Shown here: piece by piece, positions 16,915 through 25,082 of the stretch
How the letters are laid out: the number at the start of each line of letters is the position of its first letter
How positions within the stretch are numbered: the first letter of the stretch is position 1
Assembly (NCBI RefSeq): GCF_001905725.1
Contig: NZ_LIWB01000004.1
Location: forward strand, 62,001 to 126,000
Direction of reading: 5' to 3'
DNA from: Streptomyces sp. CB02400
Lineage (GTDB): Bacteria; Actinomycetota; Actinomycetes; Streptomycetales; Streptomycetaceae
Length of the DNA: 64,000 nt
Notes under the pieces: generated by a model
The model's input: only the letters and a program-made list of their open reading frames with translations
Told to the model about the DNA's origin: nothing
Database searches by the model: none
Position numbers and translations under genes: made by a program

Positions 16915-18077
16915 CCACTGACCTCCCGGCAGGCCCGGTAGAAGTCCTTCCAGCCGTCGCGCTCGCGGACCACGGTCTCCAGGTACTCCTGCCAGACGAC
17001 GCGGTCCGCCGCCGGGTCGCGGACGACCGCGCCGAGGATGCCCGCGGCGACGTCCCCGGCCCGCAGCACGCCGTCGCCGAAGTGGGCGGCGAGCGCCAGC
17101 CCGCCCGTGACGACGGAGATCGCCTCGGCGGTCGACAGGGTGCCGCTGGGCGACTTGAGCTTCGTACGGCCGTCGGCGGTGACCCCGTCGCGCAGCTCGC
17201 GGAAGACGGTGACGACCCGGCGGATCTCGTCGATGCCGTCGGGCACGGCCGGCAGGTCGAGGGAGCGGCCGATCTGGTCGACCCGGCGCGAGACGATGTC
17301 GACCTCCGCCTCCGGGGTCTCCGGCAGCGGCAGCACCACGGTGTTGAAGCGGCGGCGCAGGGCGCTGGACAGGTCGTTGACCCCGCGGTCGCGGTCGTTG
17401 GCCGTGGCGATCAGGTTGAAGCCGCGGACCGCCTGCACCTCCTGGCCCAGCTCCGGTATCGGCAGCGTCTTCTCCGACAGGAGGGTGATCAGCGAGTCCT
17501 GGACGTCGGCCGGGATGCGGGTCAGCTCCTCGACGCGGGCCGTCGTGCCCTCCGCCATGGCCCGCATCACCGGGCTGGGCACGAGGGCGTCGCGGCTGGG
17601 GCCGTGGGCGAGCAGCCGGGCGTAGTTCCAGCCGTAGCGGATGGCCTCCTCCGGGGTGCCGGCCGTGCCTTGCACGAGCAGGGTGGAGTCGCCGCTGACC
17701 GCGGCGGCCAGGTGCTCGGAGACCCAGGTCTTGGCGGTGCCGGGCACGCCGAGCAGGAGCAGGGCGCGGTCGGTGGCGAGGGTGGACACCGCGACCTCGA
17801 CGATGCGGCGCGGACCGATGTACTTCGGCGTGATGACCGTGCCGTCCGGCAGCGTGCCGCCGAGCAGGTAGGTGGCGACGGCCCACGGTGACAGCCGCCA
17901 GCGGGCGGGGCGGGGACGGTCGTCCTGCGCCGCCAGCGCGGCGAGTTCGGCGGCGAAGGCGTCCTCGGCGTGCGGGCGCAGCGTCTGCGCGGGCGACGCG
18001 GTCGCGGGTACGGCGTTCGCGGGCGCGGAGCCGTTCCGCGTCGGGTCGACGGGCGTCGGTCCAACGGACACAGTCAT
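16911..18077 (-). CDS. MoxR-type AAA+ ATPase
   Basis: The 388-aa protein is an AAA+ ATPase of the MoxR/RavA clade. It shows Walker A GVPGTAKTW (about residue 112), a sensor region FNLIATANDRDRGVNDLSSALRRRF with sensor 1 Asn and arginine finger, and the MoxR helix-insertion pattern SLITLLSEKTLPIPE. Such ATPases remodel or load partner proteins together with vWA proteins. The start at 18077 (MTVSVGPTPVDPTRN) is preceded by GGAGGGGGA. It is the first gene of the MoxR/DUF5682/vWA operon and faces away from the SWIM gene across a 132-base gap that contains a perfect inverted repeat. Confidence 0.92.
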   Translation of the reverse strand: MTVSVGPTPVDPTRNGSAPANAVPATASPAQTLRPHAEDAFAAELAALAAQDDRPRPARWRLSPWAVATYLLGGTLPDGTVITPKYIGPRRIVEVAVSTLATDRALLLLGVPGTAKTWVSEHLAAAVSGDSTLLVQGTAGTPEEAIRYGWNYARLLAHGPSRDALVPSPVMRAMAEGTTARVEELTRIPADVQDSLITLLSEKTLPIPELGQEVQAVRGFNLIATANDRDRGVNDLSSALRRRFNTVVLPLPETPEAEVDIVSRRVDQIGRSLDLPAVPDGIDEIRRVVTVFRELRDGVTADGRTKLKSPSGTLSTAEAISVVTGGLALAAHFGDGVLRAGDVAAGILGAVVRDPAADRVVWQEYLETVVRERDGWKDFYRACREVSG

Positions 18078-18134
18078 GGCGGAGTCCCCCTCCAGCTCGG
18101 CCGGTTCGGATCTGCCACCAACCGTGCACCACGC

Positions 18135-18188
18135 CACTGACAATCGCTCTGACCTGCACGAACGCGCTCGCCGGGGCGATTGTCAGTG
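18135..18188. promoter_or_regulatory. 13-bp perfect inverted repeat in the MoxR/SWIM divergent promoter
   Basis: CACTGACAATCGC (18135-18147) and GCGATTGTCAGTG (18176-18188) match perfectly, separated by 28 bases. They lie between the divergent MoxR and SWIM genes. The right arm is 21 bases before the SWIM start codon. This looks like a paired operator coordinating both transcripts, or a looped promoter. Confidence 0.5.
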
Positions 18189-18209
18189 CCGGGATCTAGT
18201 TTCGGTGGC

Positions 18210-19562
18210 ATGACTCAGCAGGGGGTGCGCTGGACCGCGGACCAGGTACTGGCACTGGCGCCTGACCCCGCGTCACGCACGGCGGGGAGCAGACTCGGCG
18301 CGGCCGGTCCGTGGTCCGGGACCGGCAGTTCGGGCGAGGGGACGGTGTGGGGGCTGTGCGAAGGCGGTGGGAGCACTCCGTACCGGACGGTCGTCGACAT
18401 CGCGGACGCCTCCGGGCCCGCCTGCCACTGCAGTTGTCCGAGCCGTAAGTTCCCGTGCAAGCACGCGCTCGGTCTGCTGCTGCTCTGGTCGGGCGGGGAC
18501 GGGGCGGTGCCGCGGGGAGAAGCGCCGGAATGGGCCGAGCAGTGGATCGCGGGCCGGCGCACACGTACGGAAGAGAAGCGGACCGCGGGCACCTCGGGCT
18601 CCTCGGGTTCCGCCGGTCCGGAGGCGGCGCGGCGCAGGGCGGAGCGCCGGGCCGAGCGGGTGACGGCGGGCGCGGTGGAGCTGGAGCAGCGCCTGGCGGA
18701 TCTGCTCCGCGGCGGCCTGGCGGCGGCCGAGCAGTCGGGGTACGGGCTGTGGGAGGAGACCGCGGCCCGCATGGTCGACGCCCAGGCGCCGGGGCTGGCC
18801 GCCCGGGTGCGGGAGCTGGGGGCGCTCGCGGGCACCGGGCCGGACCGGCCGGTGCGGCTGCTGGAGGAGTGCGCGCTGCTCCACCTCCTCGGCCGGGGCT
18901 GGCTGCGCCGGGAGCGGCTGCCGGAGGGCCTGGCCGCGACGGTCCGGTCCCGTGTCGGTCTGCCCGCGTCGGCGGACGGCCCGGCGATACGGGACCGCTG
19001 GCTGGTCCTCGCCCAGTACGACACGGCGGACAGCCGTCTGACGACCCGCCGTATCTGGCTGTACGGCACGGACTCGGGGCGTACGGCGCTGCTCCTCTCC
19101 TACGGTGCGGCGGGCCGCGCCCCGGAGCTCTCGCTGCCGGTCGGGCCGGCCCTCGACGCGGAGCTGTCCGCGTACCCGGGCGCGGGACAGCCGCGGATGG
19201 CCCTGGGCGAGCGGTTCGCGCCGCCCACGCCGACGGACGTACGGCCACCGGGGACGACGACGGCCCGGGCGGTCGCCCGCTACGGCGAGGCGCTGCGCGA
19301 CGACCCCTGGCTGGACTCGGTCCCGGTGACGCTGGACCGGGTGATACCGGCTCCGGACGGTGACGGCTGGCAGCTGGCCGACGCCGACGAGGACGCGGCC
19401 CTGCCGCTCACTCCGGCCGCGCGGTCCCGCCCCGGTCTGTGGCGTCTGGTCGCCTTGTCCGGCGGCGCCCCGGTCAGGGTCTTCGGCGAGTGCGGCCACC
19501 AGGGATTCACTCCGTTGGCGGTATGGCCGGAGGGGCCCGGTGAGGCGGTGCCGCTGTGCTGA
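18210..19562 (+). CDS. SWIM zinc-finger protein
   Basis: The 450-aa product contains a SWIM-type zinc-binding motif at about residues 72-85, CHCSCPSRKFPCKHALG, which fits CxCx(n)CxH. SWIM domains bind DNA or protein. The rest is a helical, Arg/Glu-rich middle and a C-terminal region with no recognised catalytic site. In Streptomyces this gene is regularly found beside MoxR, DUF5682 and vWA genes, so a shared process is likely. It is transcribed divergently from them. The ATG at 18210 follows shortly after the right arm of the inverted repeat. The DUF5691 gene follows 112 bases downstream in the same direction. Confidence 0.88.
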   Translation: MTQQGVRWTADQVLALAPDPASRTAGSRLGAAGPWSGTGSSGEGTVWGLCEGGGSTPYRTVVDIADASGPACHCSCPSRKFPCKHALGLLLLWSGGDGAVPRGEAPEWAEQWIAGRRTRTEEKRTAGTSGSSGSAGPEAARRRAERRAERVTAGAVELEQRLADLLRGGLAAAEQSGYGLWEETAARMVDAQAPGLAARVRELGALAGTGPDRPVRLLEECALLHLLGRGWLRRERLPEGLAATVRSRVGLPASADGPAIRDRWLVLAQYDTADSRLTTRRIWLYGTDSGRTALLLSYGAAGRAPELSLPVGPALDAELSAYPGAGQPRMALGERFAPPTPTDVRPPGTTTARAVARYGEALRDDPWLDSVPVTLDRVIPAPDGDGWQLADADEDAALPLTPAARSRPGLWRLVALSGGAPVRVFGECGHQGFTPLAVWPEGPGEAVPLC

Positions 19563-19674
19563 GCGGGGCGCTCATCCCCGTTCCCGTCCACCCCAGGAAT
19601 CTTTCGGACATCACTGGACACTCGGCGCGTGTGAGTCTTCGACCGTGCCGGGACGCCCGTCGGAAAGGAAGCTC

Positions 19675-21303
19675 ATGAGCAGGACGACCACCGCCGTGGA
19701 CGCGCCTCTCCCGGATTCCTGGGAGGAGCTGGTGACCACGGCCCTGCTGGGCACGGACCGGCGCACACCGGCGGGCTCCGCGCCCGGGCCGGACGCGCCG
19801 TCGGCCCTGCTGGACGCGGCGGCCGTGGCGACCGTACGGCGACGCGCCGGGCTGCGGCCCGCGCCGGCCGCGGAGCGTCCGCGGCCGGCCCCCGAGGACC
19901 CGCGCCCTCCACTGCCGTCCGCCGCCGCGCGCCGGCTCACGATGCTGCTCGCCGACCGTCCCGGCGCCGCGGGCGGTGGCCGCCGGGGCGCGGCTCCGGA
20001 CCTCATCGAGCTGCTGCCCCAGTGGCTGGCGGCGGCGAACGCCCGCGGTTTCGCGGCGCCCCCGGCCGCGCTGCCCGCCCTGCTCGACGCCGCGCGGGGA
20101 CGGACCGACCTGCGTCCGGCGGCGCTGCGGTTCGCGGGGCCGCGCGCCCTGTGGCTGGCCCGGTTCAACCCGGACTGGCGGTTCGCCCTGCGTTCCACAC
20201 CGGGCGGGGGCACGTCCGTGCCCCGCCTCCACGACACGGAGGGCATACGGCGGTTCTGGCAGGAGGGCCTCTTCGCCGAACGGGTCGCCCTCCTCACCGC
20301 CCTCCGCTCCCGCAAGCCGGCCACCGCGCGGGAACTCCTCGCGGAGAGCTGGGCGACGGAGCGGGCGGAGGACCGCCTGATGTTCCTGGACTCGCTGCGC
20401 ACCGGACTCGGCCCGGACGACGAGCCCTTCCTGGAGCAGGCCCTGGCCGACCGCAGCCGCAACGTACGGGCGACGGCCGCGGAGCTGCTGTCGGCGCTGC
20501 CCGGCTCCGCGCTGGCGGAACGCATGGCGGTCCGGGCCGGGTCGTGTGTGGCCGTCGACCATACGCGGGACACGCCGACGATCGCCGTCGAGGCGCCGCA
20601 CGAGTGCGACGCGGGCATGGAACGCGACGGCGTGGTGGCCAGAGCCCCGGCGGGCCGGGGCGAACGGTCCTGGTGGCTCGGCCAGTTGGTGGAGGCGGCG
20701 CCCCTGGGAAGCTGGTCGCGGCGGCTCGGCGGGCGTACGCCGCGGGAGATCGTGGCGCTGCCGGTGGCGGACGACTGGCAGGGCGAACTGCACGCGGCCT
20801 GGTGCCGGGCGGCGGTGCGGCAGCGCGACGCGGCGTGGTCCCGGGCGCTGCTCGGGGAGCCCTCCGCGCCGGAGGCGGGCGGTCCGGGGGCGGTGTCCCT
20901 GGCCGAACGCGCCAAGCTGCTCGGCACGCTGGGCGCCGCCGAACGGGCCGAGTGGGTGGCCGGATTCATCGAGACGCACGGCCTGTCCGAGGCGTTCCAG
21001 CTGCTCGGGGTGTGTGCCGTGCCCTGGGCGGCGCCGGTCGGACGGGCGGTGGTCGACGCGCTCGACATCGCGCGTGACGCAGGGAGTTATCCATGGAGTT
21101 TCAGCGGAGTCATGGGCCTGGCCGAACGCTGCCTCGACCCGTCCGAGGCCGGCCGCCTCGACGCGCTCCTGGCGATACCGGACGAGCCGGAGAACGCGTC
21201 ACCCGGAGCCGGAGGCTACTGGTCGGAAGCCTTCCAACGCCTGGTCACCACCCTGCACCTACGCGCGACCATCCTCACAGAACTGACCCCACCCACTCCG
21301 TGA
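19675..21303 (+). CDS. DUF5691 family protein
   Basis: The 542-aa protein matches the DUF5691 family: PDSWEELVTTALLGTDRR at the start, PALLDAARGRTDLRPA, then LWLARFNPDWRFAL. A helical repeat-like segment follows (RFWQEGLFAERVALLTALR, and LEQALADRSRNVRATAAELLSALP, which resembles a HEAT-type repeat). The second half has PREIVALPVADDWQGELHAAW. No catalytic motif is obvious; the helical-repeat character suggests a scaffold or adaptor. The start was placed at the ATG with GGAAAGGAAG upstream. It follows the SWIM gene and probably belongs to the same function as the MoxR set across the divergent promoter. Confidence 0.85.
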   Translation: MSRTTTAVDAPLPDSWEELVTTALLGTDRRTPAGSAPGPDAPSALLDAAAVATVRRRAGLRPAPAAERPRPAPEDPRPPLPSAAARRLTMLLADRPGAAGGGRRGAAPDLIELLPQWLAAANARGFAAPPAALPALLDAARGRTDLRPAALRFAGPRALWLARFNPDWRFALRSTPGGGTSVPRLHDTEGIRRFWQEGLFAERVALLTALRSRKPATARELLAESWATERAEDRLMFLDSLRTGLGPDDEPFLEQALADRSRNVRATAAELLSALPGSALAERMAVRAGSCVAVDHTRDTPTIAVEAPHECDAGMERDGVVARAPAGRGERSWWLGQLVEAAPLGSWSRRLGGRTPREIVALPVADDWQGELHAAWCRAAVRQRDAAWSRALLGEPSAPEAGGPGAVSLAERAKLLGTLGAAERAEWVAGFIETHGLSEAFQLLGVCAVPWAAPVGRAVVDALDIARDAGSYPWSFSGVMGLAERCLDPSEAGRLDALLAIPDEPENASPGAGGYWSEAFQRLVTTLHLRATILTELTPPTP

Positions 21304-21348
21304 CCGCCCCCGGTCACACCTCCGCGGGCAGCCGCACCGCGTCGTCCA

Positions 21349-21457
21349 CCGCGGGCAGTCGTGCCGCTGGGGCGATGGGGGTCCCCCCGCTCGAGCGGAG
21401 CCGAGAGTGGGGGAGGGTGGGCGCGACGGCACCCCGCCGGCGCCGGGCAGCGCGACC
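21349..21457 (+). repeat. Dispersed intergenic repeat, long form
   Basis: The element begins CCGCGGGCAGTCGTGCCGCT and ends near GCGCCGGGCAGCGCG. Its middle contains a G5/C6-rich hairpin around a CTCGAG core (about 21377-21415). The outer parts reappear inverted at 35621-35691, where the hairpin part is absent. Elements of this look are common between Streptomyces genes. Confidence 0.8.
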
Positions 21458-21524
21458 CACCCCCGCCCCGCGCCAACTCCGGGGCGTCGGAGCTGAGGTC
21501 CCGGCGAGGCGCCACGAACGCGAC

Positions 21525-21941
<417 letters not shown>

Positions 21942-22354
21942 CACTGCCTCCATGAAGCGACTACATCCATCCCTGCCGACAAGTACCGCACACATCCGTC
22001 ATGCCGTACACATCGCCCGGGCACCCCGGCCCGAACCGGCCGGGGAAGTGAACGAACGTTATCTCCAGCATCCCGCAACCGGCAGTTTCACGGTGCACAG
22101 CGAGGGGCAAATCACACGGAGGGACACGTTCACCGCGCAGCGTTCCCGGGCTCCGGGCCCCGCGCACCGCACGCCCGTGCACCACTCGGGCAGCGGTGGG
22201 AACATGCGCACAAGGGATTCGCACCGAGGCCGCCGTACCGCCGCGCCCCCTCCACGCATCGCACGCGCGCACCGTCGACCGCTCTCACAGCGATTTCCCA
22301 TGAGGGCACACGGGGGACAGGGCTGTCCTCCCGCGTGCCGACAGGAGGTCGGCC
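21942..22354. other. Divergent intergenic region, icmB / lipase-like gene
   Basis: This 413-base region contains a perfect 8-bp hairpin (CCCCGGCC/GGCCGGGG, 22024-22045) and a clear GACAGGAGG ribosome binding site for the rightward gene. No supported gene is seen. Confidence 0.4.
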
Positions 22355-23221
22355 ATGAAGGTCACCGAGACAGCTCTCCCCTTCCTGCCGCTCTGCCGGC
22401 GTCTTCTGCCGACCCGGCTGGCGGATCTCTCCCTGACCCTGCTGAAGGCGACCGCCCTGGAGCTGGCGATCCTGGCGGGCCACCTCCTGCTCTATCCCGC
22501 CGGCATCGTCCAGGAGCGCCGGGGCGCGCGCCCCGCGCTGCCCTCCCCGGACGGCACCGCACAGCTACCGGCGGAGGCCAAGCCCCCGGTGGTGCTGCTG
22601 CACGGCTTCATCGACAACCGGTCGGTCTTCGTCCTGCTGCGCCGCAGCCTCGCCCAGCACGGCAGGCAGCAGATCGAGTCGCTCAACTACTCGCCGCTGA
22701 CCTGCGACATCCGCATCGCGGCCGAACTGCTCGGCCGCCACATAGAGCAGGTGTGCGAACGCACGGGCAGCCGCCGGGTCGATGTGGTCGGGCACAGCCT
22801 CGGCGGGCTCATCGCGCGGTACTACGTGCAGCGACTGGGCGGTGACACCCGCGTGCGGACGCTCGTCACGCTCGGCACCCCGCACTCCGGCACACGCGTC
22901 GCACCGCTGGCAAACGCGCACCCCATCGTGCGCCAGATGCGCCCCGGCTCACCGGTGCTCGAGGAGCTCACCCAGCCCGCGCCGGGCTGCCGCACGCGCT
23001 TCGTCGCCTTCTGGAGCGACCTCGACCACATCATGGACCCGCTGGAGTCGGCGTGCGTCGAGCACCCCGACCTGACGTCGGTGAACGTACGGGTGAGCGG
23101 CGTGGGCCATCTCGCCCTGCCCGTGCACCCGGCCGTGGCGACCCGCATACGGCAGGCCCTGGACACGGCGCACCCCGGGGAGCCGTCCACCGGCCGCCCG
23201 GAAGGCCTGACGGTGGCTTGA
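22355..23221 (+). CDS. Alpha/beta hydrolase, lipase/esterase-like, membrane-anchored
   Basis: The 288-aa protein has a hydrophobic N-terminal segment (LKATALELAILAGHLLLYPAG) that probably anchors it in the membrane. A lipase-type alpha/beta hydrolase fold follows. The oxyanion region is VVLLHGFIDN, the nucleophile elbow is GHSLGG, the acid is probably the Asp of SDLDHIMDP, and the histidine is in VSGVGHLALP. GTPHSGT is also typical of triacylglycerol-lipase and PGAP1-like families. The substrate is not known; a lipid or ester outside the membrane is likely. Its 3' end is unusual: the last 27 bases fall inside a 35-bp tandem repeat that continues past the stop codon. Confidence 0.88.
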   Translation: MKVTETALPFLPLCRRLLPTRLADLSLTLLKATALELAILAGHLLLYPAGIVQERRGARPALPSPDGTAQLPAEAKPPVVLLHGFIDNRSVFVLLRRSLAQHGRQQIESLNYSPLTCDIRIAAELLGRHIEQVCERTGSRRVDVVGHSLGGLIARYYVQRLGGDTRVRTLVTLGTPHSGTRVAPLANAHPIVRQMRPGSPVLEELTQPAPGCRTRFVAFWSDLDHIMDPLESACVEHPDLTSVNVRVSGVGHLALPVHPAVATRIRQALDTAHPGEPSTGRPEGLTVA

Positions 23222-23252
23222 CGACCGGCCGCCCGGAAGGCCTGACGGTGGC
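23189..23252 (+). repeat. 35-bp tandem repeat spanning the hydrolase stop codon
   Basis: The 29 bases beginning ACCGGCCGCCCGGAAGGCC at 23189 recur identically at 23224. The first copy encodes the C-terminus TGRPEGLTVA and includes the stop region; the second lies in the 3' untranslated region. Confidence 0.9.
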
Positions 23253-23570
23253 CTGACCGCGACCTGGCCGCCGCCCGAGCGCGACACGCCCGGCACCGGC
23301 GCCACAGGACAACCGGAACCGCGCGCCCCCCTCGACAGCAATCCGAACAACAACGGTCCGAGACGGCCCACTTATCGCCGTCGACCACCCATCGCCTCGA
23401 ACAAAACTCGAACAAAAAGCCAAGACCGCGCCCGCCGTCCGCCAAAAGGCATCCGATTGCCCGTTTCCTGCGCGCGCGAAACCTGCGGAAGATTGTCGTG
23501 CCCGCATACCGCCGGGTACAGTCGCCGCACTGCTCTGGCAGCCCCTGTTGTCGAGGCGAAAGAGAAGTTG
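23222..23570. other. Intergenic region upstream of the M23 peptidase gene
   Basis: This 349-base stretch contains the second copy of the 35-bp repeat and a tandem CTCGAACAAAA pair (23396-23417), an unusual A-rich island likely to be part of a promoter. It ends with an AGAGAAG ribosome binding site. I looked for a c-di-AMP riboswitch, as is common for wall hydrolases, and do not see its conserved core here. Confidence 0.45.
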
Positions 23571-25052
23571 GTGAACGACCGTCACCCGTCGGGGACCATG
23601 GACCCGGCTCCGGCTTCCGATGCCACTTCGGCGCCCTATGCGTCGTACAGCACCCAGGAAGCCCAGTACGGCGACTTCACCACGTACGGCGGCTACGACG
23701 CCACCGGTTATGCCGCCACCCACTTCGGCACGGGCGGCCACACCACCGGGGGCTTCGCCACGGATCCCCTCTTCGGCGACCTCCCTGGCGGCGGTCAGGA
23801 CACGGGCGCGTACGAGACCACCGGACACTGGCCCACGGACGGCCAGGACACCGGCCACTACGACCTGTACGCGGCCCAGCACGTGTCCTCGTACGACACC
23901 GGCGGCTATGACACGACCGCCTGGACCACCGGTCATCACCCGATGACGGTGATCCCGCCGCAGGCCGCCTCGCCGGAGACCAGCGGTCAGTGGGACGCCG
24001 GTGAGTGGCTCCAGCCCGATCAGGCCGGGAACCCCGCCGACCGGACCCAGCAGTGGGACTGGGGCACACAGACCTTCGACAGCGGTGTCTACGACGCCAC
24101 GCAGTGGAACTCCGACGGCGGCGACGCCGCCGCCCCGGCGCCCGCGTCCGACGCCTACGAGCCGCAGGCCGAGTCCTTCGACCAGGAACCCCACGAGGAG
24201 CCCACCGCCCAGGAGCCGGCCGACACCGGTGAGCTGCCCGCGGTGCACCTGCTCGAAGGGCAGGAGGAGACCGTTCCCGCCCCGTCGCCGCGCGCGGCCT
24301 CGCGCGCCGGGTCGCGTTCCCGCCGCCGTACGCCCGCCAAGCGCTCCGCGCTGCTGACGGTGGCCGTGCCCTCGGCGTGCGTGATGGGCGTCGCCGGTAT
24401 CGCCGCGGCCTCGGTCGGCAACCTGACCGACGACGGCGGCCAGGAAACGGCGACGGCCGCGGCGGACGCCCAGCCGGTGAAACCGTCGGCCGCCAACGTC
24501 AAGCTGGACACCCAGCTGGAGAGCCTCGCCGCCGGCGCCGACGACTTCGCCGACCGGGCCAGCCGCACCCAGGAACGCATCGACCTCAAGGCGCAGCAGG
24601 ACGCCGAGCGCAAGGCGGCCGCCCAGGAGGCGGCCCGCAAGGAGCGGCTGCGACCGAAGTTCGCGCTCCCGGTCGCGCAGCACGGACTCAGCGCCTACTA
24701 CGGCCAGTCCGGCATCAACTGGATGTCCGTCCACACCGGCATCGACTTCCCCGTCCTGTACGGCGCGACGGTGATGGCCGCCACCGACGGCACGGTGCGC
24801 ACGCAGCTCAACCCCGCCTACGGCAACATGATGATCGTGACGGCGAAGGACGGCACGGAGACGTGGTACTGCCACCTCTCCAGCTACCAGGTCGCCTCCG
24901 GTACGACCGTGAAGGCCGGCGACCCGATCGCCTTCTCCGGAGACTCCGGCAACTCGACCGGCCCGCACCTGCACTTCGAGGTCCGTCCCGGCGGCGGTTC
25001 GGCGATCGACCCGCTCGCCTGGTTCCGCAGCCACGGCCTCGACCCGTCGTAG
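23571..25052 (+). CDS. M23 (LytM-type) metallopeptidase, membrane-anchored
   Basis: The 493-aa protein ends in an M23 peptidase domain. The zinc motifs are HTGIDFP (HxxxD) and GPHLHFEVRPGG (HxH), with YGNMMIVTAKDG between, as in wall endopeptidases that cut peptidoglycan cross-links or act as division factors. The N-terminal 240 residues are a Tyr/Thr/Gly/Asp-rich disordered region (YGGYDATGYAATHFG). A basic patch (RSRRRTPAKR), one transmembrane helix (LLTVAVPSACVMGVAGIAAA) and a coiled coil (residues about 320-360) follow. The long tail is therefore cytoplasmic and the enzyme outside. The start is GTG 23571 (VNDRHPSGTMD). All zinc ligands are present, so it should be active. Confidence 0.92.
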   Translation: MNDRHPSGTMDPAPASDATSAPYASYSTQEAQYGDFTTYGGYDATGYAATHFGTGGHTTGGFATDPLFGDLPGGGQDTGAYETTGHWPTDGQDTGHYDLYAAQHVSSYDTGGYDTTAWTTGHHPMTVIPPQAASPETSGQWDAGEWLQPDQAGNPADRTQQWDWGTQTFDSGVYDATQWNSDGGDAAAPAPASDAYEPQAESFDQEPHEEPTAQEPADTGELPAVHLLEGQEETVPAPSPRAASRAGSRSRRRTPAKRSALLTVAVPSACVMGVAGIAAASVGNLTDDGGQETATAAADAQPVKPSAANVKLDTQLESLAAGADDFADRASRTQERIDLKAQQDAERKAAAQEAARKERLRPKFALPVAQHGLSAYYGQSGINWMSVHTGIDFPVLYGATVMAATDGTVRTQLNPAYGNMMIVTAKDGTETWYCHLSSYQVASGTTVKAGDPIAFSGDSGNSTGPHLHFEVRPGGGSAIDPLAWFRSHGLDPS

Positions 25053-25072
25053 GACCAACCCCCGACGGGTCG
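25040..25072. terminator. Hairpin at the end of the M23 gene
   Basis: CGACCCGTCG (overlapping the last codons and stop) pairs perfectly with CGACGGGTCG across a 13-base loop, just before the convergent pcrA stop at 25083. Confidence 0.65.
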
Positions 25073-25082
25073 TGGCCCGCGG

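Noticed and set aside
14578..18159. A 1193-codon leftward frame spanning the MoxR and DUF5682 genes
   Set aside because: Its first part is out of frame with the MoxR protein and only its second part is DUF5682. The real genes overlap by ATGA, so there is no fusion.
23222..23570. Possible c-di-AMP riboswitch before the M23 peptidase
   Set aside because: The conserved GACAGCTAACC core and GGGGTGAAT segments found at 27811-27961 are absent.
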